Notes: generated by a model not told the origin, from the sequence alone. DNA of 64,000 nt from Linanthus parryae (GCA_023055425.1 JALGPY010000009.1:30795275-30859274); one strand, 5' to 3'. Shown: positions 1 to 12,560, numbered from the stretch's first letter. Made by a program: numbers and translations.

Positions 1-2276
1 CAATGCGCGTGCAACCACCGGTCACACCGAAAGGTCATTGAGGCTGATGTTGAACTGGTCAGATCTTTGAAGGAGGTGGGATCAAGTATTGCCAAAGCTT
101 TCTTTTGATGGTTAAACAAGCCGGCGGTTATAACAAGTTGGGTTACACACAGAAAGATCTTTACAATAAAATGGCCTCTATGGACAAGATATATTCAAAT
201 GAAGGAGATGGGCAGCAGACCTTGATGTACATTGACAGTTTGAAGCACAGTCACTATGGCGTGTTCAGGGAGTAAGTTTACTTCTTAACTATTAACCGTG
301 CTATCTTATGTGTTAAGGTCTATCTACTGTTCAGTTATGCTCATACTTATTTGTTAAACTTATTTTCTAACCCGTTAGAGTTAACATCATTTATGTAACT
401 AATCTTTCTGTTTCCCTAAGTGTAATTTATTGTTTTTGTAGGTTCAGAACAGGTAAAAAACATGAGCTTGAAAGTGTTTTCTGGTGTGATAGGAGATCAG
501 TGGTAGATTACCACAAATTTGGCGATGTACTCATTTTTTATGCAACGTACAAGACCAACATCTATCAAAAACCATTTGTAATTCTATCTGGCGTGAACAA
601 TCACTACCAGACGACTATTTTTGCCTGTGCTTTTCTCAACGACGAGACAGCAGAAACATATGATTGGGTTTTGAAGTGCCTGATGAAGGTAATGAATAAA
701 AAGAAGCCTTTGTCCGTCATCACGGATGGCGATTTGGCAATGAGAAAAGCTATTATGGATAATTTCCCAGAGGAAAGACATCGTCTGTGTTCTTGGCATC
801 TTTGTCGGAACGCCCAGGCTAATCTGAAGTTGGGAGAAGGCTTCATGGTTGATTTTAAAAAGTGCTTGCATAGTAGGAAACCTGAAAAATTTTGGCATGA
901 TGATTGGCATACAATGCTTACCAGATGGAACATTGCTGATAGGAATTGGGTCCAGGTCACATATATGAACCGCCACTTGTGGGCGAGGACATACTTGAAG
1001 GATCATTTTTTTGCGTTGCAAACGACGACCTCAAGATGCGAGAGCATCAACAGTTTTGTCAAGGATTATATGTCCTACTCGGACAAATTGACCAATGCTT
1101 GCAAGGGATTCACGACAGGGGTTGAAAAGCTACGCAACAACGAGCATAAGGCACACCATCGCTCCGACCAATCAGACCCGGTGATAACAACAGGGTTCAC
1201 GGAACTCGAACGCCATGCAGCAGAGGTCTTCACCGAAAATATCTTCAACATGTTTAGGATACAAGCTCGAAAGGGTGATGATTATAGAGTGTTTGAAGTC
1301 AAAAATGTTCCAGAAGAGAGCTTGGACTTGTTCTACGTGATGAGAGGTCAAATGAAGAGATCTATGGTATGTACATCTGCTTCAATTTACATATTTATAT
1401 ACTATGTACTCGTGTACTGCATTTTTATTTCTAAATAATCTTTTCATGTTTCCTTAATGTTATTAATGATATCTTAAGTCTTAAAGTGTAACAAATAAGT
1501 ATTGATGTCACAGTCTTTGAACTATTGTCCTCTTCTATCTAGTACCAGGTTACAATCTGTCTATCCTTGTGTTCATTTGTATTTTCATTTCCTTCTTAAT
1601 TTCTAACCACCCTATCTTTTCTTGCTTCAGCAAGTTTTTCAATGTCGTCGTCATAATAGGCTTCTCCGTTGCACGTGTTTTCGTTGGGAAACATCGTATA
1701 TGATTTGCAAACACATGTTGTTTTTTCTGAAACAAAAGGGAGTATTGAGGATCCCAAACTCTTTAATTGCCAAAAGGTGGACCAAAACTGAAAAAATAAT
1801 TCTACCGAACCGAGCCATCAATGAAGGAGCCTGTTGGGAAGAAAAGTGATGACCCAGATTTGCAAGCCTTGCGCCGGGCTTCCACGAGGAACGAAGTTCA
1901 ACTGTATTACCGTTTGGGTTGTACTACTGGCGAGACAATGAGGTTCTTCAAAGAGCATATGGCCGACGGGATTCGGAAAATGCAGAGAATGGTTTCTAAA
2001 TCTTTTCAGGGTACACAAGGAGCCGGGACACAAGGAGAGATTAAGAAGGAAGAAAATCCCTACGCCCATGTGAAGAATCCGAACCCCCCGGACACTAAAT
2101 GCCAAAAGGGACCAAAGAAAGATAAGAAAAGGAGGTGTGGCAATTGCAAGGAGCTGGGACACAACAGGACAACATGCCCCAATCCTCCGGTGGACTTCGT
2201 CGAACAAGTGGACGATCCGGAAGACGATTTTGCACAAATGCCACTTTATTTTGATGTTAAAGAGGAATACTTCTAG
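1..2276 (+). pseudogene. FAR1-related (FRS) / MULE transposase-like gene, 5' end outside window, broken
   Basis: Three exon-like blocks are visible. The first (1 to about 269) carries the linker typical of FAR1 proteins (QAGGYNKLGYTQKDLY), with a frameshift near 105-115. Its donor GTAAGT is at 270 and the acceptor at 441. The second (442-1366) encodes the MULE transposase core, with SVFWCDRRS then FGDVL, ITDGD near 715-730 and SRCESINSF near 1030-1060. Intron 1367-1630 has clean GT/AG ends and phase 0. The third block has a SWIM-type zinc finger (CTC...CKH), then a one-base frame change near 1800-1820, then a zinc knuckle (CGNCKELGHNRTTC) near 2134-2175. At the first catalytic position family members read F-D-T-T-Y; here it is F-Y-A-T-Y, so that Asp is lost. 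The later Asp and Glu positions remain. It could be a decayed domesticated FRS gene or a decayed element; no terminal inverted repeats were recognised. Confidence 0.8.
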
Positions 2277-2783
2277 TCTCAATCGAGTAGTCAGTCCAAG
2301 AAAAAAAAGCATGAATGATATAGGTCTGTTTAGAGTGATTTTATTCGTGATTTCTTGACAAGAAAGACGATCCGGGAGATGATATTGAACAAGTACCATC
2401 TTATTTTAATGTTATTGTGGAATTATTCTGGTATTAATCTTTAAACATGCCTTTAAAGGACTTTTGAGTTGATATTGGTCTGCTTGTAGTTAATTTCATC
2501 GTTATTTATTAACAATAAAACTCAAATTGTTAACAATGCTTTCTTAAATGAGGGAACTCCTTCTACCTGTTAAACTCTACTAACTATATGGTAGTCTTTT
2601 CTATCTTTTAGCCGCGTAGAAATTAAGAACTTTATCTAAAGCGAGAAAAACTCTTAACAACTATATCTCCAGCCGAGGTTACCTGCTATAGCGGGTAACT
2701 TTTTTTTCCTGTAGTAGCGGGGACCACAAAAAAAATAAAAAGTTGTCAGAAACCCTAATTAGGGACGCACCATAGACAACCCC
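2277..2783. other. intergenic spacer, no gene seen
   Basis: AT-rich sequence between the FAR1-like remnant and the tandem LTR array. I see no coding potential or clear repeat. A run of T at about 2701-2708 and a run of A near 2730 are the only low-complexity features. Confidence 0.6.
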
Positions 2784-2806
2784 CTTGGTAACAATGGGGC
2801 ACAAGT

Positions 2807-3010
2807 TGATACGGCTGAACGAATCATAGCTGAGAGAGACCGTTTATTTCATTGACTGCATAATAATGAAGATACAACATCACTAAAATAGATAAATAAT
2901 CTAAGCCTAACCTAGCTTACGGGCCTAATCTAATACGGGCCAAGCTCTATTCATAGTTAAATAAATAATAGAATAAATAATTGACATTTATGATACGGTT
3001 ACCTGTATCA
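2807..3010 (-). repeat. LTR a of the tandem array
   Basis: About 204 bp, starting TGATACGG and ending CTGTATCA on the plus strand. It is shorter than the other three LTRs because it lacks the segment of about 20 bp containing AACAAAACAATAAAAATAAA near the start. Confidence 0.8.
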
Positions 3011-3930
3011 ACTCTCCCACGCTTGAAAGCCACCTTGCCCTCAAGGTGGATGTTGAAAAGTCCACAATATTTTTGCCCAGGTAGAATTGGCGTCGAACGA
3101 TCTTCAAAATATGAATTTTGAGGCCCAATCTTGAAAAACGGATGCCGGAATTAGGTTTGGGAGGGCCAAAAACCATAGAAAACACCCCGCAGCTTAAAAT
3201 GTAGTGCCACGACTCAAAAATGAGCCAAAGATAGGTTTGTGGCTGTGTTGGAGCCGTAAATCAGCCGACGGCTCAGTCAAAGCCGACCGGCAGCCGACAA
3301 CGAGCCGAGCCGAGCCGAGGTCAAACCAATCAAGCTGAGCTGAATCCCAATCCGCGGCTAGATCGAGCCAGATATGAGCCGACTTCTTTCCTTCGGCTAA
3401 ATCGAGTCCATCTTCTCGCTTTGGTTCCATCGGCGCACGCAGTTCATGGTCGCTGGCCGATTGGCGGAGGCAGAGGTCGTTAAAAGCCGTGTCCTGGACG
3501 CCAAAGGCTGTGTTGGTTCCGGACGGGGGCTGAACGTCGAGAAAGCGCCGGAGGCTGAGGCTGTTAAAGGCAGTGTCTTGGACAATGAAGGCTTTGGTGG
3601 CGGTTGAATTGTCGTGAAAGCGCCGGAGGCGGCGGCCTGTGCTTTATTGTTGCTGTGGAGAGCTCCCCGGTTATTGGTTCGATTGGGAACATCAGGTGAT
3701 ATTAAGCGGCCGGTGGGCGGTTTTGGCGGTTGGAGTTTGATTTGGAGAGGTCGTCGGAGGTCGGTGACGAAAGAAGGGCAACTGTTTAGTTCTGCAACGG
3801 CGGAGTTGTCGGGTTTGATTCGGCGGCAAAGAAAAGGCCGACTGTTTGGTCTTCTGTTGGCGTCGTCAGATCTGGTGAGGGTGGGTTTTGTTGCCGCTGG
3901 TACTTCGGCGGCGGAAATTCGGAGAAGCTT

Positions 3931-4380
3931 CTATTGTTGATGGGTTTGCGGCTGTGGCAACGGATCTGGCTGCTCAACAGAAGGTGGAGGTGGCAATGGT
4001 GGAGGCTGATGAAGCACCGATATGGGTACAAGGTCTTGTTCAAGCTGCTGTTGTTGTTCCGTTGGCAGTGACGGCGGTTGGAACTTCTGTTGCTCTTGCA
4101 ACTGGGATCGCCGCAATAACCCTTCAACGTGGGCGAAGGATAACTGCAGTGCGACGTCTTCTTCCAGACATGCGGCTCGTTCGCGAGCGGCGGCGTCTTC
4201 TTCCGCCCAACGCCTCTGCATATCATCCAGCATTTCGAGAATTCTATGGAGGACGTCGCGATCTTCTTTACTGAGAACAAAATCATCATTGAGTTTGAGA
4301 ACGGCGCGAGGGAGACCACCCGCGACCGCGATTTTCTCAATGAAAGCACCAATTGTTACCTCTTGATGACGATGGGGCAC
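3931..4380 (-). pseudogene. Short coiled-coil/proline-rich ORF of internal region 1
   Basis: A reading frame of about 149 codons begins just inside LTR b. All three units share its start (EVTIGAFIEK, then PRAVL.LNDDF, then EDRDVLHRIL and DDMQRRWAEEDAAARERAA). A charged, probably helical N-terminal half is followed by a Gln/Pro-rich tail. I do not recognise a gag, protease or other known domain. It lies where gag would be, so it may be a relic of the 5' leader or gag start of the parent element. The frame is open to near 3931, but the rest of the unit is out of frame. Confidence 0.45.
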
Positions 4381-4384
4381 AAGT

Positions 4385-4610
4385 TGATACAGCTGAACAT
4401 ATCGAAGCTAACAAAACAATAAAAATAAAGGGAGAGAGACTGTTTATTTCATTGACTGCATAATAATGAAGATACTACATCACTTAAATAGATAAATAAC
4501 CTAACCTTAACCTAGCCTACGGGCCTAATCTACGACGGGCCACGCCCTATTAATAATTAAATAAATAAAAGAGTAAATAATTGATAATTACGATACGGCT
4601 ACTAGTATCA
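4385..4610 (-). repeat. LTR b of the tandem array
   Basis: 226 bp copy beginning TGATACAG and ending CTAGTATCA, between internal regions 1 and 2. It serves as the 5' LTR of one unit and the 3' LTR of the next. Confidence 0.8.
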
Positions 4611-5556
4611 ACTCTCCCACGCTTGAAAGCCACCTTGCCCTCAAGGTGGATGTTGATAAGTCCAAAATATTTTTGCCCGGGTCGAATTGGCGTCGAACGG
4701 TCTTGAAAACAAGAATTTGGAGGCCCAATCTTGAAAAATGGATGCCGGAATTTGGTTCGGGAGGGCCAAAGACTCTAGAAAACACTCCCCGGCTTAAAAA
4801 TTTAAAGCCACGGCTCAAAAATGAGTTAAATCTAGGTCTGTGGCTGTGTTGGAGCCGTATATGAGCCGACGACTCAGTCCAAGACGACCGGAAGCCGACA
4901 ACGAGCCGAGCTGAGGTCAAACGGCTCAAGCTGAACCGCATCCCAATTCGCGCCTAGATCGAGCCAGACTAGAGCCGACTTCTTCCCTTTGGCTAAATCG
5001 AGACAATCTTCTGGCACTATTTCCGCCGGCGCACTCAGGCCGTGGTCGCAAGCCGATTGGCAGAGGCCGAGTCCGTTAAAGGCCGTGTCTTGGACGCCGA
5101 AGGTTGTTGTGGTGCCGGACGGCGGATGAATCTTGGAGAAAGCGCCGAAGACGCCGGATGCGGCGGCCTTGTGCTCTGTTGTTGCTGTGGAGAGCTCCCC
5201 TGTTGTTGGTTCGCTTAGGAACTTCTGGGGATACTGAGCGGCTGGTGGGCGGTTTTGGCGGTCGATGGTTGATTGGGAGAGGTTGTCGAAGGTCGGGGAT
5301 GAAGGGAAGGTTGCTGTTTGGTTCTGCAACGGCGGCGTTGTCGGGTTTGATTTGGTGGTGAAGCAAAGGTTGACTGTTTGGTCTTCTGTTGGCATCGTTG
5401 GATCTGGTGAGGGTGGGTTTTGTTGCCGCTGGTACTCCAGCGGCTGAAAAATTTGGAGAAGCTTCTGTTGTTGATGGGTTTGCCGCTGTGGCAGCGGATT
5501 TGGCTTGTCAACGAAAGGAGGAGGTGGCACAGGTCGAGGCTAATGAAGCAGCGGTA

Positions 5557-5886
5557 CTAATACATGGTTGGCGGTGAAGGCGGTTGGAACTCCTGTTGCT
5601 CTTGCAACTGGTATCGCAGCAATAACCCTGCAATGTGGGCGAAGGATAACAGCAGCGCGGCGTCTTCTTCCAGACGTGCCGCTCGTTCGCGAGCGGCGGC
5701 ATCTTCTTCCGCCGAACGCCTCTGCATATCATCCAGCTTGTCGAGAATTTTATGGAGGACGTCGCGGTCTTCTTGACTGATAATGAAATCATCATTGAGT
5801 TCGAGTACGGCGCGAGGGAGACCACCCGCGACCGCCATTCTCTTAATGAAAGCACCAATTGTTACCTCTTGGTAACGTTGGTGCAA
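5557..5886 (-). pseudogene. Short coiled-coil ORF of internal region 2
   Basis: 109 codons homologous to the frames at 3931-4380 and 7153-7425, sharing EVTIGAFIK, LNDDF and DDMQRRSAEEDAAARERAA. It ends early, at 5557, before the Gln/Pro-rich tail seen in unit 1. The tail continues in other frames to about 5215. Function unknown. Confidence 0.42.
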
Positions 5887-5888
5887 GT

Positions 5889-6113
5889 TGATACGGCTGA
5901 AAGTATCGAAGGTAACAAAACAATAAAAATAAAGGGAGAGAGACTGTTTATTTCATTGACTGCATAATAAGGAAGATACTACATCACTTAAATAGATAAA
6001 TAACCTAACCTTGACCTAGCCTACGATCCTAATCTACGACGGGCCAAGCTTTATTATAGTTAAATAAATAACAGCATAAATAATTAATAATTATGATACG
6101 AGTACCCGTATCA
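5889..6113 (-). repeat. LTR c of the tandem array
   Basis: 225 bp copy beginning TGATACGG and ending CCGTATCA, with perfect 8-base terminal inverted repeats, between internal regions 2 and 3. Confidence 0.82.
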
Positions 6114-6828
6114 ACTCTCCCACGCTTGAAAGCCACCTTGCCCTCATGGTGGATGTTGAAAACTCCACAATATTTTTGCCCGAGTCGAATTGGCGTCGAA
6201 CGGTCTTGAAAACATGAATTTGGAGGCCCTTCCTTGGAAAACGGATGTCGTATTAGGTTCGGGAGGGCCAAAAACCCTAGAAAACACCCCACGGCTTAAA
6301 AATTTAGAGCCACGACTCAAAAATGATCCAAATCCAGGTATGTGGATGTGTTGGAGCCGTATATGAGCCGACGGATCATTCCAAGCCGATGGATCAGTCC
6401 AAGCCGACTGGAAGCCGACAACGAGCCGAGCCGAAGTCAAACGGCTCAAGTTGATCCGAATCCCAATCCGCCGCTAGATTGAGCCAGATTGGAGCCGACT
6501 TCTTCCCTTCGGCTAAATCGAGTTGATCTTCTTGCTCTTGTTCCGTCGGCACACGCAGTCCATGGTAGCAGGCTGATTGGCGGAGGCAGAGGTCGTTAAA
6601 ACCCGTTTCTTGGACGCCAAAGGCTGTGTTGTTCACGGACGGAGGCTCAATCGTCGAGAAAGTGCTAGAGGCGGCGTCCTTGTGCTTCATTGTTGCTGTG
6701 GAGAGCTCCCTGGTTGTTCGTTCGATTGGGAACTTCAGGGGATATTGACCGGCTGGTGGGAGATTTTGGCGATCGAAGGTTGATTGGGAGAGGTCGTCGG
6801 AGGTAGGGGACGAAGGGAAGGCTCCCAT

Positions 6829-7425
6829 TTAGTTCTGCAACGGCGGCGTCGTCGGGTTTGATTCGGCGGCGAAGAAAAGGCCGAATGTTTGGTCTTCTGT
6901 TGGCGTCGTCGGTTCAGGTGAGGGTGGGTTTTGTTGCCGCTGGTATTCCGGAGGCGGAAACCTTTGGAGAAGCTTCTTTTGTTGCTGGGTTTGCGGCTGT
7001 GGCAGCGGATCTGGCTGCTCAACGGAAGGTGGAGATGGCAATGCTGGAGGCTGGTGAAGCAGCGGTACGAGTACGGGGTCTTGTTGAAGCTGATGCTGAC
7101 GTTCCGTTGGCGGTGACGGCGGTTGGAATTCCTGTTGCTCTTGCAACTGGTATCACCACAATAACCCTCCAACGTGGGTGAAGGATAACTGCGGCGCGGC
7201 GTCTTCTTCCAGACGTGCAGCTCGTTCGCGAGCAGAGGCGTCTTCTTCCGCCCAACGCCTCTGCATATCATCCAGCTTGTCGAGGATTCTATGGAGGACG
7301 TCGCGGTCTTCTTGACTGAGAAAGAAATCATCATTGAGTTCGAGAACGGCGCGAGGGACACCACTTTCGACCGCCAGTTTCTCAATGAAAGCACCAATTG
7401 TTACCTCTTGGTAACGATGGGGCAC
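6829..7425 (-). pseudogene. Short coiled-coil ORF of internal region 3, in two frames
   Basis: The conserved start is at 7425 and stays open to 7153 (EVTIGAFIEKLAV, LNDDFFLSQEDRD). The Gln/Pro-rich tail (QLQQDPVLVPLL, LPQPQTQQQKK) then continues in a different frame from 7146 to 6829. A small indel or stop near 7150 therefore separates the halves that are joined in unit 1. No recognised domain. Confidence 0.42.
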
Positions 7426-7429
7426 AAGT

Positions 7430-7653
7430 TGATACGGCAGAGCGCATCGAAGCTAACAAAACAATAAAAATAAAGGGAGAGAGACTGTTTATTTCATTGA
7501 CTACATAATAATGAAGATACTACATCACTTAAATAGATAAATAACCTAACCCTAACCTAGCCTACGGGCCTAATCTAGGACGGGCCAAGCCCTATAATAA
7601 TTAAATAATAACAGCATAAATAATTGATAATTATGATACGACTACCCGTATTA
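7430..7653 (-). repeat. LTR d of the tandem array (outer 5' LTR)
   Basis: 224 bp copy beginning TGATACGG and ending CCGTATTA; the terminal CA is mutated to TA. It is the right-hand edge of the array, which is the 5' edge in the element's minus-strand orientation. Confidence 0.8.
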
Positions 7654-8083
7654 TTTCTGGTGCTTGATGGCTAAGGCCGATCTTAAGACCATAGTACAAT
7701 CAAATCCTTGGAATAATGGAGAGACTGCGACACAGTCTTTGAAAGTGAATAGATAAGTGCTTATGTTGGTTATGAAGTCAGCATAGGGGAACCAATATGA
7801 ACTGGTGCTAGGAGAATACAACCAGGTGTATCCTAAAATACCAAGTCGTAGACATTGAAGGTGCTTCCCATTACACCAGATATATACTTTGGAGGTTTGC
7901 CTGTTGAAATTGTTTACCCTTTGGTTGAATGCCTTGTTATGCTTTGACTCGTTGATAAAGAAAGTAATGGTTTGAATCCCAGTCGTTTGGAGTCTCTGTA
8001 TATTTCTTCATGTTTATTTTCTTTTCTCTCATACCACGTTTTTTTGTTTTGATGATTTCAAGTTGTATTAACTAACGAAAACA
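7654..8083. other. spacer between tandem array and copia element 1
   Basis: About 430 bp with no open frame of note and no repeat that I can match elsewhere in the window. The last bases (AAACA, 8079-8083) are the target site duplicated by copia element 1. Confidence 0.55.
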
Positions 8084-9174
8084 TGTTGGAAAAACATCTA
8101 TTTATGGTCGACTTTTAACCCGGTTTACGACGAGTCGTGTTAACAGTTTGGGAAACCGAAAGTGGCTATGGTATCCTTGGAACAAGAAGATAATCCTACC
8201 ACTTTGTTTCATCCAAAATAGTGTTCGGATGAATGAAAGATTCATGTGTGAAAGTGGGTAACTAGTAACTGGTCTCAGAGTCGATGTTCTCTCAGGCTCC
8301 TACCTTTGAAAGCGATTGAAAGTGGCTTAACAGCCTAGGAATCTTAGTTTAGAAAGAAAAACATTTGCTCAAGAGTTGGCAGGGGAGAACAGCAGGAAAC
8401 ACTTGCAGAAGTGTCCTGCATCTTCATGTAGAGCAACATAGTGTTGCATAAGTATTCCAAGGTAGCCCCTTAAGTGCACGCCCTTCGGGTGGAGCACATT
8501 TTTTGAAGGAGGGAGGACCTGGACAAAGGTTGAACCACCACGCGCACGCACGCCGCCGTCGTCCGTCCGTCCATCCATGCGAGGTGTGGTGTGGGTTGGG
8601 CTGATTTGTTAGTCAAGCCCATACTTAAATGTTTGGGCCCAATACCAACTCTGGGATTACTTTTCAATCCCTGGACTTCACCATTTTCAATCACTGGACT
8701 TCACCAAACCAATTTAACGTTCTGAACAAACTATTGCAACCGTTCCAGACGAATCAACTGTCACGAACGGTTACAACTGCGTCTTCCAACGTACTGCTAT
8801 AAATAGCAGGCTTCTCCAATGGTTTTTACTCAATTAACATATTCCAAAACATCTCCAACATTCTTTAAAATCCTTACCCTTTCCGTAGAGAGTTTCCATA
8901 CCATTTCGGTTCGAACGGTGCAACGAGTGTACTGACAAACTGCACGGTTGAGGCGATTATCCTGTGAGGTGTTTGCTTCATAACAAGTAGTACCGTAAGG
9001 GGTAAATAATACTTACGGACATCGAGTGTGTGCTCGAGATCTTCTCCGACTTAATCAGCAGATTTTCAATACTCTGTAAGTGTTTATTTCTGCATTTGTT
9101 TTTCCAATTTCTTTTTGTGTTTCTATTCTCTTCTTATTCCCTTCTTCCGGTCTAGTTTCGATTATTCACCAACA
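8084..9174 (+). repeat. 5' LTR of copia element 1
   Basis: 1091 bp, TGTTGG...CCAACA. It aligns with 34463-35388 over most of its length (for example AACCCGGTTT near 8118 and GGGAAACCGAAAGTGGC near 8149). The two LTRs differ by many substitutions and several indels. A TATAAATA-like box lies at about 8800-8808. No canonical tRNA-Met primer-binding site follows the LTR end at 9175. Confidence 0.88.
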
Positions 9175-9379
9175 ATCTTAAGGCTTATTCATGTCGAAAC
9201 TGGTTTTACCGAAATTCTATACTGCATTATAGAATCAGTTTATAATCTAAGAGTTATAATAGTACTCACAGATTATTTTTTTAACGAGTTTTTATAGTAC
9301 TTATTAAAACAGTGTTGCAAAGATTTTAATAGTACTCATTGCATTGCAGTTTCCAATTTTTTCTTTGCAAATTTCAACA

Positions 9380-12300
9380 ATGGCCGAAGCTGGGAGTACC
9401 AGTCAGTCCACCCCTGCAACAGGCCCGAACATGATCAATGTCCATGGGGAAAAAGCGGAGCAGTTCAATGGGAAGGAATTCAAACGATGGCAACAGAAGA
9501 TTATGTTCTACTTGACGTCCTTAAAATTTGCGATGTTTCTTCAGGAGGATGCTCCTGCACTACCAGAAAATACCAACAAGAAAACTGCAATGGCGGTAGA
9601 TGCATGGAACCATTCTGATTAGTCGGCTAAAAGTTATGTACTTAACGGTTTAGAAAATACGTTGTATGGTGTATATTGTGTGGCCAAAACCGCTAAGGAA
9701 CTATGGGAATCACTAGACAAAAAACATAAAACCAAATATGCCGGCACTAAGAAATTTGTGGTTGCCAAATTCTTGAAATTTAACATGGTTGACAATAAGA
9801 CTGTAATTACTTAGGTGCGGAATTGCAGGTCAACCTTCACGACATCCATGCCGAAGGAATGACTCTCAGCAAGTCATTTCAAGTTGCGTGCAGGATTGAG
9901 AAGTTTCCTCCTTCATGGAAGGATTCCAAGAACTATCTCAAACATAAACGCAAGGTAATAAAGATGGAAGAAATTATCGTTCGGCTAAGGATAAAGGAAG
10001 ATAACCGCAACTCCGACAAGACAGGAATGGTGCAATCAAAAGCCAATGTCACGGAACATGTCTCAAAGAAGAAGAAAAGGAAGGCTCGCGCACCGAGGCG
10101 GAAGACAAAGACTTCAAGGGAAAGTGCTATAATTGCTTGAAAATCGGGCATCGCCGAAGCGAGTGCAAAAATAAACATAAGAATCCAAAGAAAAAACTTG
10201 AGGCCAATGTTGATGAAGTCGAAAAGGATTATGGTATCCGCCTATCCGCGATCGTCTCGGAGCTGAATGTGATTGTAAGCAACCCAAAGGAGTGGCGGGT
10301 CGACACCGGCGCAACCCGTCACATATGCTCGGAAAAATCCATGTTTACCAACTATGAACAGGTTAAGGACGGAGAACAACTCTACACGGCAAACTCTTTA
10401 TCTTCTACCGTTGAAGGCAAATGAACTGTCACCCTCAAGATGACTTCGGGGAAATTTCTCACTCTTAACGATGTACTTCATGTTCCCAAAATTCGCAAGA
10501 ATTTGGTGTCAGGATCTGTGTTAGTCAAGAAAGGATTCAAACTTGTTTTTGAATCCGAGAAAATTGTACTAGTTAAGAGTGGCTTGTACGTAGGCAAGGG
10601 TTACCTTAGCGATGGGATGTTTAAGTTGAATTTAATGACCGTGATGCCTACTAAGGCTATAAATAAAGATGCCGCTTCTATTTATATGGTTGAGTCGTCT
10701 AAATTGTGGCATAGTAGAATAGGTCACGTCAACTAAAATTCTATTGGGAAATTAATGTCTATGGAACATCTTCCAAACGCAACCATAGATAAGTCTCATA
10801 AATTTGAGACTTGCAACCAATTGAAAACAAAATTACTACGCCTCTTGAATTAGTCCATACAAATATTTGTGATTTGAAGTTTCTTCAAACAAGGTGGAAA
10901 GAAGTGCTTCATTACATTTATAGATGATTGCACGGGATATTACTATGTCTATCTTCTACGAAGTAAAGATGAAGCAATTGACATGTTAAAACATTATCAA
11001 AATGAAGTGGAAAATAAATTGGGAAAGAAAATTAAAATGGTGCCTAGCGATCGTGGTGGAGAATACGAAGCATCACTTAAGGACATATGTCGAGAAAGTG
11101 GAATTATCCACCAAACTACGGTACCCTATTCGCCTGAACAAAATGGCATAGCCGAGAGAAAGAATATGACTTTAAAAGAGATGCTAAACGAATTACTCAT
11201 AAGTTCGGGATTACCAAAGAACTTGTGGGGGGAAGACCTATTCACAGCCAACCATATCCTTAATAGGATACCTCAGAAAAATCTTGGCAACTCCACATGA
11301 ATTATGGAAAGGAAAACCACCATCTTAGAAATACCTCAAAGTGTGGGGTTGTCTCGCAAATGTGTCAATACCATTAACTAAAAAGGTGAAACTTGGACCG
11401 AAGACAATAGATTGCGTCTTTATCGGGTATGCTCATAATAGTAGTGCATATCGACATTTGGTTATCAAATCAGAAATTGAGAACATACAAGAAAATACTA
11501 TTTTAGAATCATACAACGCTTCATTCTTTGAAGATGTATTTCCATACAAAGAGAAGAATGAATAAATTTCTAACAAAAGAACACGGGAATCGACATCCCA
11601 AGAGTCCTAAACCGAAACAAACCTAGACGTACCAAGCGGGCAAAATTTGCTCCAACATTTGGCCCGGATGGTAGAAAATGAGCCTATAACCTACAAGGAA
11701 GTTATGTCTAGTACTGAGGCGTCATATTGGAAAGAAGCAGTGAATATGGAAATTGAATCCATACTTTAGAATCATACTTGGGAATCGGTGAGTCTTTCAC
11801 CGGGAAGTAAAGCATTGGGCTGCAAGTGGATTTTTAGGCGAAAGCTTAAGTCTGACGGTTCAATTGACAAGTATAATTCTAGACTTGTGGAAAAAGGTTA
11901 TAAACAAAAGGAGGGTATTGATTATTTCGATACCTACTCAACAGTTACAAGGGATAACGTCCATTTGCATGCTTATAGCTATGGGAGCTATAAATCATCT
12001 TGAAATTCACCAAATGGACGTTAAGACTGCATTCTTAAATGGTGAATTAGACGAAGAGATTTACATGGAACAACCTGATAGTTTCATTGCTCCTGGGCAA
12101 GAAAATAAAGTATGTCGCTTGGTGAAATCTCTATACGGTCTCAAAAAAACTCCGAAACAATGGCATGTCAAATTTGATAACACTCTGTTGTCAAATGTAT
12201 TTCATATTAATGAATGTAACAAGTGTGTTTATACTAAAACCACTCGTGACGGATATGCCATCGTCTGCATGTACGTTGATGATATGCTAATTATAGAAAG

Positions 12301-12560
12301 TAATTTAACTATCATCAAAAACAACAAAGAAAATGTTGAAAACTAAGTTTGATATGAAAGATATGGGTATTGAAGATGTTATTTTAGGGATGAAAATCAC
12401 TAGAACGACTTATGGATATTCATGATCTCAATCGCACTATGTTGGAAAGATTCTTGAGAAATTCGACAAGAATGATCGATGGCAAGATAGTGAAGACTCC
12501 CTGTGGATCCTAATCACATCTCGCAAAGAGTCATGGTGCAAGTGTAAGACAAGTCGAAAA
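9380..12560 (+). pseudogene. Copia 1 gag-protease-integrase-RT, degraded, N-terminal part
   Basis: Gag starts at 9380 (MAEAGSTSQS), with stops near 9620 and 9813. A zinc knuckle (CYNCLKIGHRRSEC) is readable at about 10125-10170 across a stop. The protease motif VDTGATRHIC is near 10298-10330. Integrase begins with [10 protein letters not shown] near 10710, has several stops near 10735-10900, then FITFIDDCTGYYYVY and SDRGGEYEAS (11045-11075) with EQNGIAERKN near 11140. RT shows GCKWIFRRKL near 11818, HQMDVKTAFLNGELDEE near 12006-12055 and YVDDM near 12272-12286. Multiple stops and frame changes make it non-functional. The frame is cut at 12560 by the nested insertion. Confidence 0.88.

Larger units (their letters stand above)
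2784..7653 (-). mobile_element. Tandem array of a non-autonomous LTR retrotransposon (four LTRs, three internal regions)
   Basis: The order is LTR-internal-LTR-internal-LTR-internal-LTR with a period of about 1.5 kb. LTRs of about 204-226 bp begin TGATACGG and end CCGTATCA, or close variants. Each internal region is about 1.28-1.38 kb. On the minus strand each starts with a short conserved coding stretch and ends just before the next LTR with a purine-rich GTGGGAGAGT, preceded by text like the C-terminus of a gypsy polyprotein (HHEGKVAFKRGRVDTG in the 6113-6170 region). No gag, protease, RT or integrase is present, so it is a LARD/TRIM-like passenger. The left end keeps about 23 bp of a further internal region (2784-2806), so the array is truncated there. 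Sharing of LTRs between neighbours points to unequal recombination, not repeated insertion. No TSD was found. Confidence 0.85.

Noticed and set aside
584..1021. Minus-strand frames opposite the FAR1-like exon
   Set aside because: Shadow frames of a clearly recognisable plus-strand transposase domain.
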